Positions 26,511-35,898 of a stretch of 64,000 nucleotides of DNA are shown in pieces (position 1 is the stretch's first letter; every line of letters begins with the position of its first letter). The stretch is from Oxalobacteraceae bacterium UBA4003 (lineage in GTDB: Bacteria; Pseudomonadota; Gammaproteobacteria; Burkholderiales; Burkholderiaceae_D): positions 1-64,000 of the forward strand of contig DGBN01000046.1 in assembly GCA_002384815.1 (NCBI GenBank). Direction: 5' to 3'. Both the position numbers and the translations under genes were made by a program. The notes beneath the pieces are model-generated. The model saw nothing but the letters and a program-made list of their open reading frames with translations. It did no database searches and had not been told where the DNA came from.

Positions 26511-27860
26511 ATGTCTATCTCAACACATTATGACCAAACGGCGCCTGCAGAAGAATCGCCGCACTCAATCGGCAACGGCCCGCGCAATATCAACACCCGC
26601 GACGGGCATATCGATCCGGGTGAAATCGCGATCGGCGTAGTCATCGGCCGCGCCTCTGAATACTTCGATTTTTTTGTCTATGCCATCGCTTCGGTACTGG
26701 TCTTTCCCACCGTATTCTTCCCTTTTGCGTCCGTACTGGAAGGTACGCTGTACGCCTTCACCATTTTCTCCTTCGCCTTCATCGCCAGGCCGCTGGGCAC
26801 CGTGCTCTTCATGGAAATCCAACGCCGCTTCAGCCGTGAAGCGAAGCTGACGCTGGCGTTGTTCCTGCTCGGCGGCTCGACTGCCGGCATTGCCTTCCTG
26901 CCATCCCATGCGCAACTCGGCAGCACCGCCATCATTCTGCTGGCCTTGCTGCGCTGCGGTCAGGGCGTGGCAATCGGCGGATCATGGGACGGCCTGCCGT
27001 CATTGCTGGCGCTGAATGCGCCGCAAAACAAGCGCGGCTGGTATGCGATGCTGGGCCAACTGGGAGCGCCGATAGGCTTCATCCTCGCTGCCGGCCTGTT
27101 TTCCTACATGCTGTATACGCTGGCACCCAAGGATTTCTTCGAGTGGGGCTGGCGTTACCCATTCTTCGTTGCCTTCGCAATCAACGTGGTGGCCCTGTTC
27201 GCCCGCCTGCGTCTGGTATCGACACCGGAATATTCACGCCTGCTGGATGAGCGTGAACTGGAACCTGTCAACGTGGTCGAAGTAACACGCTCTCAAGGCC
27301 GCAACCTGATCATAGGCGCACTCGCGGCACTCGCCAGCTACGCCCTGTTCCATCTGGTGACGGTATTCCCGCTGTCGTGGATCGTGCTGTATTCGGACCG
27401 TTCGGTCAGCCAGTTCCTCGAAGTCCAGATGATAGGCGCCGCTCTCGCGATTTGCAGTGTGATCGCCTCTGGTCTGATCGCTGATCGCGTCGGCCGCCGC
27501 ACCACGCTGGCTGCACTTGCCGTACTGATCGGGATTTTCAGCGCCTTCGTACCGATGCTGATGAATGGCGGCATCTTTGGCGAAAACCTCTTCATCATCG
27601 TCGGTTTCATTCTGCTCGGCTTGTCTTACGGCCAGGCCGCCGGCGCAGTGAGTGCGAATTTCCCGGCCAGGTATCGCTATACCGGCGCAGCACTGACATC
27701 CGATCTGGCGTGGCTGGTCGGTGCCGGCTTCGCACCGCTGGTCGCGTTGGGCCTGTCCGCACATTTCGGCATGGCTTATGTCAGTCTGTACCTGCTGTCC
27801 GGCGCCGTCGGTTCGCTGGCAGCACTCAGCCTTAATCGGGCGCTGGAAATTCGCGACTGA
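26511..27860 (+). CDS. MFS metabolite:H+ symporter (MHS-like)
   Basis: This 449-residue protein has 12 membrane helices and resembles the metabolite:H+ symporter family (proline, citrate, ketoglutarate, shikimate carriers): SEYFDFFVYAIASVLVFP in helix 1 and IADRVGRRTTLA in the central loop. Substrate unknown. A GTG at 26499 could start the frame, but it abuts AGGAG with no spacing; the ATG at 26511 is preferred. Transcription diverges from cyoA, and a palindromic terminator follows. Confidence 0.82.
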   Translation: MSISTHYDQTAPAEESPHSIGNGPRNINTRDGHIDPGEIAIGVVIGRASEYFDFFVYAIASVLVFPTVFFPFASVLEGTLYAFTIFSFAFIARPLGTVLFMEIQRRFSREAKLTLALFLLGGSTAGIAFLPSHAQLGSTAIILLALLRCGQGVAIGGSWDGLPSLLALNAPQNKRGWYAMLGQLGAPIGFILAAGLFSYMLYTLAPKDFFEWGWRYPFFVAFAINVVALFARLRLVSTPEYSRLLDERELEPVNVVEVTRSQGRNLIIGALAALASYALFHLVTVFPLSWIVLYSDRSVSQFLEVQMIGAALAICSVIASGLIADRVGRRTTLAALAVLIGIFSAFVPMLMNGGIFGENLFIIVGFILLGLSYGQAAGAVSANFPARYRYTGAALTSDLAWLVGAGFAPLVALGLSAHFGMAYVSLYLLSGAVGSLAALSLNRALEIRD

Positions 27861-27882
27861 CACCCTGCCAAACTGCAGCAAT

Positions 27883-27914
27883 AAAAAAGAGACGCACATG
27901 TGCGTCTCTTTTTT
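27883..27914. terminator. Bidirectional intrinsic terminator between MFS gene and recQ
   Basis: A fully palindromic stem (AAAAAAGAGACGCACA / TGTGCGTCTCTTTTTT) gives U-tracts on both strands and lies between the convergent ends of the MFS gene and recQ, serving both. Confidence 0.9.
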
Positions 27915-27959
27915 CATAAGGCGAGATGTTTCCTGATTCAAAAAATACGCGCTGCCTAG

Positions 27960-29786
27960 CTACATCGCCGCAATCAAGGTCACGATATCCGCGCCGTAAC
28001 TTTCCAGTTTCTTTTCACCAACACCACTGACACCGCGCAGATCGGCCAGCGAAGCCGGCTGTGTCTTGGCAATTTCGCGCATGGTCGCATCGTTGAAGAT
28101 GACATAGGCCGGCACATTGTGCGTGCGTGCCGTCTCCATGCGCCACCAGCGCAACTTCTCGAAAATCGCCTGCTCTCCTGCCGACAGATCGGTTTCGATA
28201 AAACCCTTCGGCTTGCTGGTTGAGCGCCGTGATTTGACGGGTTTCTGATATTCGCGTAACTGCACCTTCTCGCTACCCTTCAACACCGGACGCGCAGCAT
28301 CGGTCAGTTTCAAGGCGCTGTATGCTTCATGATCAACTGCAACCAGACCAAGCGCAATCGACTGGCGCAAAATCGCCCGCCATTCCGCTTCACTGCGATC
28401 TGAGCCTATACCGAAGGTAGACACTTGATCATGCTGCCATTGCTTCACCTTGTCCGTATCCACCCCGCGCAACACGTCCAGCACATGCATCGCACCGAAG
28501 CGTTGATCAACGCGGTATATCGTCGACAATAACTTTTGTACGGCAATCGTGGCATCGAAGGAACGCGGCGGATGCAAGCAGGTATCACAATTGCCACACG
28601 GCGACGACGACTGACCAAAGTAAGTCAGCAGACGCTGACGTCGGCAATGCAGGGTTTCGCACAAACCCAGCATCGCATCGAGTTTGACTCCCTGCACACG
28701 CTTGAAGGTTTCGTCCGCTTCCGATTCGTCTATCATGCGGCGCTGCTGCACCACGTCCTGCAAACCGTAAGCCATCCATGCATTTGCCGCACCACCATCA
28801 CGACCGGCACGGCCGGTTTCCTGGTAATAACCCTCTATGCTTTTCGGCAAATCCAGATGCGCGACAAAGCGCACGTCCGGCTTGTCTATGCCCATGCCGA
28901 AGGCGATGGTGGCAACCATCACGATGCTTTCTTCGCGCAGGAAGCGCGCCTGATTCCTGCTGCGCGCAGCGAAGTCCATGCCGGCGTGATACGGCAAGGC
29001 CGTGATGCCGTTTTCGCTCAGGAATTCTGCCGTTTCTTCGACCTTCTTGCGTGACAGGCAATACACGATGCCGGCATCGGCAGCATGCTCGCTTTCGATG
29101 AAATCCAGCACCTGCTTGCGGCCGTTGGCCTTCTCTACAATTTGATAGCGTATGTTGGGCCGGTCGAAAGAAGACACGAACATGCGTGCATCGTCGAGCT
29201 GCAATCTGTGGGCAATTTCTTCACGCGTCTGATGATCGGCGGTCGCCGTCAGCGCAATGCGCGGGACGTTCGGAAAACGCTCGTGCAAAATCGACAGCCT
29301 GATATATTCAGGACGGAAATCATGTCCCCATTGCGAGACGCAATGCGCTTCGTCAATCGCAAACAGCGCGATCTTGGCCGCTTCCAGCATGTCGAGACAG
29401 CGCGGTGTCATCAAGCGTTCCGGCGCGACATACACCAGATCAAGATCGCCGGCACGCAAACGGCGTTCGATACGCGACGATTCTTCAAAGGTCTGGGTGG
29501 AATTCAGGAATGCAGCACGTACGCCGACCTCAGCCAGCGCATCGACCTGATCCTGCATCAGGGCAATCAGTGGCGAAATCACGACGCCGACACCATCGCG
29601 CAACAAGGAGGGAATCTGATAGCACAGCGACTTGCCACCGCCGGTAGGCATCAGCACCAGCGCATCGCCACCGCGTGTAACGAGATCGACGATCTCGGCC
29701 TGTTCCCCGCGAAACGACGAATAGCCGAAAACCGATTCCAGTACGTGCAGCGCCTGCGCGCCCAGATCATCCTGCCTGTTGTTCAT
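27960..29786 (-). CDS. recQ: ATP-dependent DNA helicase RecQ
   Basis: This 608-residue helicase has Walker A TGGGKSLCYQIP, the DEAH box IDEAHCVSQWGHDFRPEY with the RecQ aromatic loop, motif VI QETGRAGRDG, an RQC zinc module (CGNCDTC) and winged helix, and a C-terminal HRDC domain (DLRGVSGVGEKKLESYG). It unwinds DNA 3' to 5' in recombination and repair. It starts nine bases after uppP on the same strand. The ribosome site is weak, so coupling to uppP is possible. Confidence 0.95.
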   Translation of the reverse strand: MNNRQDDLGAQALHVLESVFGYSSFRGEQAEIVDLVTRGGDALVLMPTGGGKSLCYQIPSLLRDGVGVVISPLIALMQDQVDALAEVGVRAAFLNSTQTFEESSRIERRLRAGDLDLVYVAPERLMTPRCLDMLEAAKIALFAIDEAHCVSQWGHDFRPEYIRLSILHERFPNVPRIALTATADHQTREEIAHRLQLDDARMFVSSFDRPNIRYQIVEKANGRKQVLDFIESEHAADAGIVYCLSRKKVEETAEFLSENGITALPYHAGMDFAARSRNQARFLREESIVMVATIAFGMGIDKPDVRFVAHLDLPKSIEGYYQETGRAGRDGGAANAWMAYGLQDVVQQRRMIDESEADETFKRVQGVKLDAMLGLCETLHCRRQRLLTYFGQSSSPCGNCDTCLHPPRSFDATIAVQKLLSTIYRVDQRFGAMHVLDVLRGVDTDKVKQWQHDQVSTFGIGSDRSEAEWRAILRQSIALGLVAVDHEAYSALKLTDAARPVLKGSEKVQLREYQKPVKSRRSTSKPKGFIETDLSAGEQAIFEKLRWWRMETARTHNVPAYVIFNDATMREIAKTQPASLADLRGVSGVGEKKLESYGADIVTLIAAM

Positions 29787-29795
29787 CGCCGCCGC

Positions 29796-30626
29796 TTATT
29801 CTGCCCACACAACCCAGCCGTAATGCGCACTGAGCAGGACAAACAGACCAAATGCAATACGGTAATAGGCAAAGATCGTGAAGTCGTGCGTGCTGATATA
29901 ACGCAGCAGCCAGCGTACGCAGACAAATCCGGAAACGAATGCCGCCAGGCCTCCCACTGCAAACAGCGGCACATCGCTCATCGACAGCAGCTCGCGCCCC
30001 TTGTAAAGCGAATACACGGTAGCACCAGTCAGCATCGGGATCGCCAGGAAGAAGGAGAACTCCGTCGAAGCCTTGCGCGACAGGCCCAGATACATGCCGC
30101 CAATGATGCTTGCACCGGAGCGGCTGGTGCCGGGAATCAGCGCAAGCGCCTGTATCCAGCCTATTTTGAAGGCATCCATTGCCGTGATGTCGTGTATCGA
30201 TTTCACCCGCACGGTCGTATTCGTCCGATTGCGACGCTCGACCCAGATGATCATAAATCCACCGACGATGAAGGCGATGGCAACCGTGACCGGGGAGAAC
30301 AGTTTTTCCGTGATGTAGCCGGCAAACAGCAGGCCCAGTATTGCGGCCGGCAGGAAGGCGACCAGTACATTGAAAAAGAATTTCTGCGACCTGCGTTCGG
30401 TGAGCAATCCGCGCGACATCTGCTGTATCGTACCGCGGTATTCCCAGCACACCGCCAGCAGCGCGCCGGTCTGGATCGCGATTTCGAACATGGTGACGGT
30501 CGGTCCCTTAAAGTCCAGCAGACTGCCTGCCACGATCAGGTGACCGGTCGAGGAAATCGGCAAAAATTCTGTCAAGCCTTCGACGATGCCCATGATGATG
30601 GCCTTGAGCGCGAGAACTGGATCCAT
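29796..30626 (-). CDS. uppP: Undecaprenyl-diphosphatase
   Basis: This 276-residue membrane protein of the BacA family has both catalytic signatures, EGLTEFLPISSTGHL and the PGTSRSGASI motif, with about eight helices. It dephosphorylates undecaprenyl pyrophosphate so the lipid carrier can be reused in peptidoglycan and surface polysaccharide synthesis; raised expression gives bacitracin resistance. It precedes recQ and follows a minus-strand terminator. Confidence 0.95.
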   Translation of the reverse strand: MDPVLALKAIIMGIVEGLTEFLPISSTGHLIVAGSLLDFKGPTVTMFEIAIQTGALLAVCWEYRGTIQQMSRGLLTERRSQKFFFNVLVAFLPAAILGLLFAGYITEKLFSPVTVAIAFIVGGFMIIWVERRNRTNTTVRVKSIHDITAMDAFKIGWIQALALIPGTSRSGASIIGGMYLGLSRKASTEFSFFLAIPMLTGATVYSLYKGRELLSMSDVPLFAVGGLAAFVSGFVCVRWLLRYISTHDFTIFAYYRIAFGLFVLLSAHYGWVVWAE

Positions 30627-30652
30627 GGAATATATAAGCTAAAAAGGGTAAT

Positions 30653-30685
30653 AAAAAACCCGCCGGTAGTGACGCCGTACGGGTT
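30653..30685 (-). terminator. Probable terminator downstream of ykgJ remnant
   Basis: Read on the minus strand, AACCCG and CGGGTT pair around a 17-base interior that can pair further, followed by six U residues. It would end transcription from the ykgJ side before uppP. Confidence 0.55.
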
Positions 30686-30878
30686 ACAACGTAATCAATA
30701 TTTCTATCGCGCCTTGTGTATCAGCCTGGCGATGAAGGCTCGCGGCGATTAGCTCAGCCAGCGTTTTGTGTCGGCTCAAAGATTACCACGACCACGCACG
30801 CTGCTGTTTCGATTTTAATCAAGGCAGTCGCTATTTCCGCAGTGAAATTTGATCGCCAGCGTGCAGCATCTTTACGAC

Positions 30879-31142
30879 TTAGGCGGCCGTCAATCGTTCC
30901 AGCCTCGTTAAATAAAGCAGCGCATCATTGCGCGTAGAGCCGCACATTTCCAGTTACGGTCGCAAGCTGCTGCACACTGCCGGACGTTCCGGCTTCCCGA
31001 ATATACGGCAACGATAATCATCCGCCAATTGCACGCAGCGAACACCCGCCGGTTTTCCGCTCGGCATACCGGGAATCGCCGACGAAATCGACGGCGCGGT
31101 GCAACAGGCGCCGCAATCGGGGCGGCAATTCAAGTTAGTCAT
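30879..31142 (-). pseudogene. YkgJ-family cysteine-cluster protein with in-frame stop
   Basis: The first 62 codons encode a typical small YkgJ/Fe-S-type cysteine-cluster protein (RPDCGACCTAPSISS, GKPAGVRCVQL, CRIFGKPERPAVC). A TAA at 30954-30956 then interrupts the frame right after SSLRP. In the same frame the next 22 codons (LEMCGSTRNDALLYLTRLER...) are clearly the conserved C-terminus, ending in a second TAA at 30879-30881. The intact form would be 85 codons. So a single nonsense change truncates it and removes the last Cys; a sequencing error cannot be excluded. Confidence 0.75.
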
Positions 31143-31433
31143 TCGGCAATTCGTTCAGAAAATCAATCAAGTCGGTGACGCAAGCATGGTGAAGACGCGA
31201 TTTTACAGTGGTCACGTGGCATGAGGCTTGACGCTGCGCGGACGGGCGCTTACAGTACGGGAACCTTGGCAAGTTGATTTCCTTGCCGGCCGCAACACAC
31301 CGCCTTGTCGTAACAGCACCCTCCCCTGGAACGCTTAGCCGACCCGATACCTTGAGACCGGCTGTTGCGTCGCGCAAGCGCAATCATTTGATAAAATGCC
31401 CGTTTTCTTATTTAGTTACCTAGAGTCGACAAA

Positions 31434-32090
31434 ATGAACATTGAAAAAGCCCGTTTCCTGATGATAGAACAGCAAATTCGCCCTTGGGATGTGCTCGATC
31501 AGGACGTCCTTGAATTGCTGGTAGTCGTCAAGCGCGAGGCATTCGTGCCACTGGCGTATCGTGCGCTGGCATTTGCCGATAGCGAAATCCCGCTGCCGCA
31601 CGGCGAACAGATGATGACACCCAAGCTGGAAGCACGCATCCTGCAGGAACTGGCCGTTCAGAAACATGAAAACGTGCTGGAAATCGGCGCCGGCTCCGGC
31701 TATCTTGCTGCGCTGCTGGCCTACAAGGCGCGTCACGTCACCACACTGGAAATCGAGCCGGAACTGCAAGCGCTGGCGCAACAGAACCTGGCTGATTACG
31801 GCATCAGCAATGTCGATGTAATCGAAGCTGACGGCGCACAAGGTTATACAGCCGCCAACACGACTTACGATGTGATCGTGGTCTCGGGTTCGATGCCAAC
31901 GGTGCCGGAAACCTTGCTGGCACAGATCAAGGTCGGCGGCCGCATGTTCGTGGTGGTTGGCGATGCGCCGGTCATGACTGCGCAAATCATCACACGCGTA
32001 TCGGACATCAGCTACAGCACCGTCAACCTGTTTGAAACCGTGCTCAAGCCGCTGCGCAATGTCGTCATTCCATCGCACTTCAAGTTCTAG
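31434..32090 (+). CDS. pcm: Protein-L-isoaspartate O-methyltransferase family protein
   Basis: This 218-residue SAM methyltransferase of the PCMT family has motif I LEIGAGSGYLAALLA and the N-terminal block MIEQQIRPWDVLD. PCMTs repair isoaspartyl residues in damaged proteins. Betaproteobacterial copies next to a rhodanese and tolC form a distinct conserved subgroup that may have a different target. It is followed nine bases later by the rhodanese gene and then tolC, suggesting one operon. Confidence 0.85.
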   Translation: MNIEKARFLMIEQQIRPWDVLDQDVLELLVVVKREAFVPLAYRALAFADSEIPLPHGEQMMTPKLEARILQELAVQKHENVLEIGAGSGYLAALLAYKARHVTTLEIEPELQALAQQNLADYGISNVDVIEADGAQGYTAANTTYDVIVVSGSMPTVPETLLAQIKVGGRMFVVVGDAPVMTAQIITRVSDISYSTVNLFETVLKPLRNVVIPSHFKF

Positions 32091-32098
32091 GAAGCACG

Positions 32099-32422
32099 AT
32101 GCAGCACATCACCGCACCGGAACTGGCAGCCTTGCTTGCTGATAGTTCCGGCAACGCACACATCCTGCTGGATGTGCGCGAACCGTGGGAATATCAGACC
32201 TGCCAGATCAACGGTTCGGTGTCGATGCCCATGAATACAATTCCTGCACAACTGGAACAGCTGGACAGGAATGCGGCCATCATTTGCATCTGCCATCATG
32301 GTGCGCGCAGCATGCGTGTTGCCAGCTTTTTGGAGAGTAATGGTTTTGGCAGAGTGACGAATCTGACCGGCGGCATCCACGCCTGGGCACAGCAAGTCGA
32401 TCCCGCAATGCCAACCTATTAA
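32099..32422 (+). CDS. Single-domain rhodanese-like sulfurtransferase
   Basis: This 107-residue cytoplasmic protein is one rhodanese domain: the CH2A-like LLDVREPWEYQTCQI, the active loop with Cys in CHHGARSMR and the C-terminal NLTGGIHAWA. It can transfer sulfane sulfur to thiols or cyanide. AGGAAGCACG precedes the ATG. Gene order pcm-rhodanese-tolC is typical of Burkholderiales; the reason for the grouping is unknown. Confidence 0.9.
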   Translation: MQHITAPELAALLADSSGNAHILLDVREPWEYQTCQINGSVSMPMNTIPAQLEQLDRNAAIICICHHGARSMRVASFLESNGFGRVTNLTGGIHAWAQQVDPAMPTY

Positions 32423-32470
32423 AGATATCGCCCTTTTATCCAGACGATCGACCACATCACCGGAAATGCA

Positions 32471-33775
32471 ATGCGCAATGCCACGTTCGCCACGCTGATC
32501 GCCGGTGCAGTTCTCTCTCTGCAAGTCCATGCAGCCGATCTGTTGCAGGTTTATCAGGATGCGCTGGTCAGCGACTCCGTCTATGCCAGTGCGCGTGCCA
32601 ATCTGAGCGCCGGCCGGGAAGTCTCGGTGCAAGGGCGTGCCAGCCTGCTGCCTTTGATAGGTTTGAGCGGATCATATCAACGTGTCAGCCGTGATGACAC
32701 CGCCAACACCAGATCACACGGCTATACGCTGTCGTTGTCACAACCTTTGCTGGACGTCGCCGCCTGGCAAACGTATGAACAAAGCAAATTATCGGTCGCT
32801 GCAAGCGAAGCCGCATTCGCCATCGTGCAACAGGATTTGATCCTGCGCGTGGCGCAGGCGTATTTCGATGTGCTGACGGCACAAGATGCGCTGGCATCCC
32901 TGCAGGCACAGAAAACCGCTATCAGCGAACAGCTGGCTTCGGCCAAACGCAATTTTGAAGTCGGTACCGCAACCATCACCGACACGCATGAAGCGCAGGC
33001 TCGCTATGATCTCGCCATTGCGCAGGAATTTGCAGCGCAAAGTGATCTGGATATCAAGCATGCGGCCTTGCAGCAGATCATCGGCAAGCCAGCCACAGAA
33101 CTGGCGTCCTTGCGCACTGATGCGGCGCTGCAAACACCGCAACCGGCGCAGATGGAACCATGGGTAAGTAACGCAGAGCAGCAGAATTTTGATGTCGCCA
33201 GCAAACAGCTGGCACTGGAAATCGCCAGACGCGACATCACGCGCAATCGCGCCGGACATTATCCTACCGTCGATCTGGTCGCCAGCCGCAGCGACTCGAA
33301 TCAGCGCAACACCAGCGTACCGGGTTTGAGCAACGACACCGGCCCAACCAATTCAGTTGGCGTGCAATGGTCGATTCCCTTGTTCAGCGGTTTTGCCGTG
33401 ACCAGCAAAGTACGGCAAGCTATCGCACTGGAAGACAAGGCTCGCTCCGATCTGGAAACAGCGCGTCGTGCGGCAGCACAAAATGCAAGGCAAGCCTATC
33501 TCGGCGTCAACAGCGGCTTGGCGCAAGTCAAGGCACTGGAAGCGGCTGAAGTATCCAGTCTGTCAGCGCTGGAAGCAAATCGCCTGGGATACGAAGTCGG
33601 CGTACGCATCAACATCGATGTGCTCAATGCGCAGCAGCAGTTATATGTAACGCAACGCGATCTGGCGAAAGCGCGTTACGACACGCTGATGAACAGCCTG
33701 CGTCTGAAATCGGCGGCCGGCACCCTGCAGGAGCAGGATCTGGTGCAAATCAATACCTTGCTGGCGCCGCGCTAG
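32471..33775 (+). CDS. tolC: TolC-family outer-membrane channel protein
   Basis: This 434-residue protein has a Sec signal (LIAGAVLSLQVHAADL, cleavage near residue 21) and the duplicated helical-hairpin repeats of TolC, for example DLILRVAQAYFDVLTAQDAL and the later ARQAYLGVNSGLAQV. It is the outer-membrane exit duct for type I secretion or efflux pumps. It is distinct from the lipoprotein channel at 39-40.5 kb. Its stop overlaps the convergent tetR stop by four bases. Confidence 0.92.
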   Translation: MRNATFATLIAGAVLSLQVHAADLLQVYQDALVSDSVYASARANLSAGREVSVQGRASLLPLIGLSGSYQRVSRDDTANTRSHGYTLSLSQPLLDVAAWQTYEQSKLSVAASEAAFAIVQQDLILRVAQAYFDVLTAQDALASLQAQKTAISEQLASAKRNFEVGTATITDTHEAQARYDLAIAQEFAAQSDLDIKHAALQQIIGKPATELASLRTDAALQTPQPAQMEPWVSNAEQQNFDVASKQLALEIARRDITRNRAGHYPTVDLVASRSDSNQRNTSVPGLSNDTGPTNSVGVQWSIPLFSGFAVTSKVRQAIALEDKARSDLETARRAAAQNARQAYLGVNSGLAQVKALEAAEVSSLSALEANRLGYEVGVRINIDVLNAQQQLYVTQRDLAKARYDTLMNSLRLKSAAGTLQEQDLVQINTLLAPR

Positions 33776-34410
33776 GTTTTCAAACGCAGGGATGTGGAGC
33801 AACTAAGACTTTCCAGGCAAGCGTCAATCGTGGCTGGCGCAACTTCCGCCAAGGCAAAACTGCCGGGTGAAAACAGCCAGTTCATTAAAAGACCAATCAC
33901 ATGGCTGTGCAGGCTGATCGCTGCCAGTCGTGTATCCAGATTTTTCGGCAACTGATCGAGCGCGATCGCCTCCTTCAGGAGGCGCTCCATATTGGCCAAA
34001 CCCTTTTCATAACAATGCTGCTGGCGCACCCAGATCGGATCGTCCTTATCGACAAGTTCCGATCTCAGGAAAATAATGTCCAGCACTTTGCGTGAACGCG
34101 CATCGCTGACGACGTTTTTCATGAACGCCACCCAGGTATTGCGCAAATGTCCCAACGGATCGTGTGCATATCGCTCAAGCGGTGTGGCCGCCAACGACTC
34201 CAGTGGCAAACGCACGCGTTCGCACATCGCATCAAACAAATCGCCCTTGTTCTTGAAGTGCCAGTAAATTGCCCCGCGCGTCACATCCGCCGCCAGTGCG
34301 ACATCGCTCAATGTGGATTGAGCCAGACCGCGCGCGTGAAACACATCCTCCGCCGCATCAATGATGCGGTTGCGGGTTTCCAGTGCTTCTTCTTTCGTAC
34401 TTCGCGCCAT
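33772..34410 (-). CDS. acrR: TetR/AcrR-family repressor of the RND pump
   Basis: This 212-residue protein has an N-terminal TetR HTH (RIIDAAEDVFHARGLAQSTL ... VTRGAIYWHFKNKGDLF) almost identical in style to AcrR and TtgR, and a ligand-binding C-terminal domain (TetR_C_2-like). It diverges from acrA, and an AcrR-type operator lies between them, so it should repress the pump and its own gene, with release by hydrophobic drugs. Confidence 0.9.
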   Translation of the reverse strand: MARSTKEEALETRNRIIDAAEDVFHARGLAQSTLSDVALAADVTRGAIYWHFKNKGDLFDAMCERVRLPLESLAATPLERYAHDPLGHLRNTWVAFMKNVVSDARSRKVLDIIFLRSELVDKDDPIWVRQQHCYEKGLANMERLLKEAIALDQLPKNLDTRLAAISLHSHVIGLLMNWLFSPGSFALAEVAPATIDACLESLSCSTSLRLKT

Positions 34411-34482
34411 AAAATTCCTGAGTCTCTGATATTTTCTTTTTTATATATAGTTGGATACTGCAAAATAATTGCTTTTCCCACA

Positions 34483-34506
34483 TACATACATACAAGCATG
34501 TATGTA
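34483..34506. promoter_or_regulatory. AcrR-type operator between acrR and acrA
   Basis: A 24-bp palindrome made of half-sites TACATACAT and ATGTATGTA around a six-base centre. From memory these half-sites match the E. coli AcrR operator in sequence and spacing. It lies 73 bases upstream of acrR and 142 bases upstream of acrA, in the divergent promoter region. Confidence 0.88.
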
Positions 34507-34647
34507 TAATAACTCACTTACTGCAAAGCAGCAAAAACCGTTTCAGTGGATCAGCACTGAAAACTGATGTTTTTTTGTATTTGCGCCGTATCGATTTTCG
34601 CTCTGCCGATGCCTGGCAGCACACACCACCAACCGTGCGAGATGTTT

Positions 34648-35886
34648 ATGAGTTCACTTCCCCGTCTGACTAGTCTTGGCGCCGCCATCTTTGTTTTGTT
34701 TGCAGTCACCGCTTGCGGCAAATCCGATGTCCCAGCAGCCGCACCGCCGCCAACCGAAGTATCCGTGGTCACGATCAAGTCGTCAGCATTGGGAGTCACA
34801 AACGAATTACCGGGTCGCCTGGAATCGACCCGCATTGCTGAAATTCGCGCCCGCGTTCCCGGCGTCGTGTTGAAACGCACCTTCCGCGAGGGCAGCGACG
34901 TCAAGGCTGGCGCCACGCTGTTCCTGATCGATCCGGCCCAATTCAAAGCCGCTTATAACAGCGCTGATGCGGCTGTCGCCAAGGCGGAAGCAACGCTGCT
35001 GCAAGCCGAATTGAAGGCCAAACGCTACAAACCTCTGGTCGAAACCAATGCCATCAGCAAACAGGAATTTGACGACGTCACCGCAACGCAGAAAACCGCA
35101 GCAGCAGATCTGGCCGCTGCCAAGGCTGCACGTGCTACCGCCAAACTGTCGCTCGACTACGCCACCGTGACCTCGCCAATCTCTGGTCGCGTCGGCCGCG
35201 CACTCGTTACTGAAGGCGCATTGGTCGGTCAAAACGAAGCGACACCGCTGGCAACCGTGCAACAGATCGATCCTATCTACGTCAACATGACGCAGTCCAG
35301 CACTGAAATCCTGCAACTGCAACGTGCAATGGCCGATGGAAAACTGAAAAGTGCAGGCAAGGGAGAAGTCAAGGTAACCTTGATCACCGAAGATGGTCAG
35401 GAATATGCACAAGCAGGAAAACTGCTCTTTTCCGATCTGACAGTCGACGAAAGTTCGGGCGCAGTCACCTTGCGTGCAGAGTTCCCAAATCCTGATCGCC
35501 AATTATTGCCTGGCATGTATGTACGTGCCCGCGTTGAACAAGCCATTAATGAAAACGCGATCACCGTACCGCAACAAGCCATCACGCGCACACCGGATGG
35601 TGCGGCTGTCATGGTGGTCAGTGCCGAAAATAAAGTTGTGTCACGTTCGGTGAAAACCGGCGCTGCCAGCGGTGACTCATGGGTCATCAATGACGGTCTG
35701 AAAGAAGGTGACCAGGTCATTGTTGAAGGCCTGCAAAAAGTCCAGCCAGGTGCAACGGTCAAGGCAGTGCAATGGAAAAAAGCTGCGCCTGCCGACACTG
35801 CTCCCGCAACAGATCCAGCGAAGCCGGCTCCGGAACCAACGGCCACCCCTGCAGCCAAGACCGCAGAACAACCGAAGTCGAAGTAA
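34648..35886 (+). CDS. acrA: RND efflux periplasmic adaptor (membrane fusion) lipoprotein
   Basis: About 412 residues with a lipoprotein signal (FVLFAVTAC, Cys25 from this start), barrel-sandwich lipoyl halves (RVPGVVLKRTFREGSDVKAGA), an alpha-hairpin and a beta-barrel. It links the inner-membrane pump AcrB to the outer-membrane channel. The C-terminal tail is a Pro/Ala/Thr-rich low-complexity stretch. A frame opens at 34567, but only starts at 34642/34648 give a proper signal peptide. Twelve bases before acrB. Confidence 0.92.
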   Translation: MSSLPRLTSLGAAIFVLFAVTACGKSDVPAAAPPPTEVSVVTIKSSALGVTNELPGRLESTRIAEIRARVPGVVLKRTFREGSDVKAGATLFLIDPAQFKAAYNSADAAVAKAEATLLQAELKAKRYKPLVETNAISKQEFDDVTATQKTAAADLAAAKAARATAKLSLDYATVTSPISGRVGRALVTEGALVGQNEATPLATVQQIDPIYVNMTQSSTEILQLQRAMADGKLKSAGKGEVKVTLITEDGQEYAQAGKLLFSDLTVDESSGAVTLRAEFPNPDRQLLPGMYVRARVEQAINENAITVPQQAITRTPDGAAVMVVSAENKVVSRSVKTGAASGDSWVINDGLKEGDQVIVEGLQKVQPGATVKAVQWKKAAPADTAPATDPAKPAPEPTATPAAKTAEQPKSK

Positions 35887-35898
35887 GGGAGCATCGTA

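Noticed and set aside
29085..30752. 555-codon plus-strand frame across recQ and uppP
   Set aside because: It spans two well-supported minus-strand genes and has no family resemblance.
31135..31383. 82-codon minus-strand frame upstream of ykgJ
   Set aside because: No family pattern or good ribosome site, and it overlaps the ykgJ start; the pcm promoter should lie in this interval.
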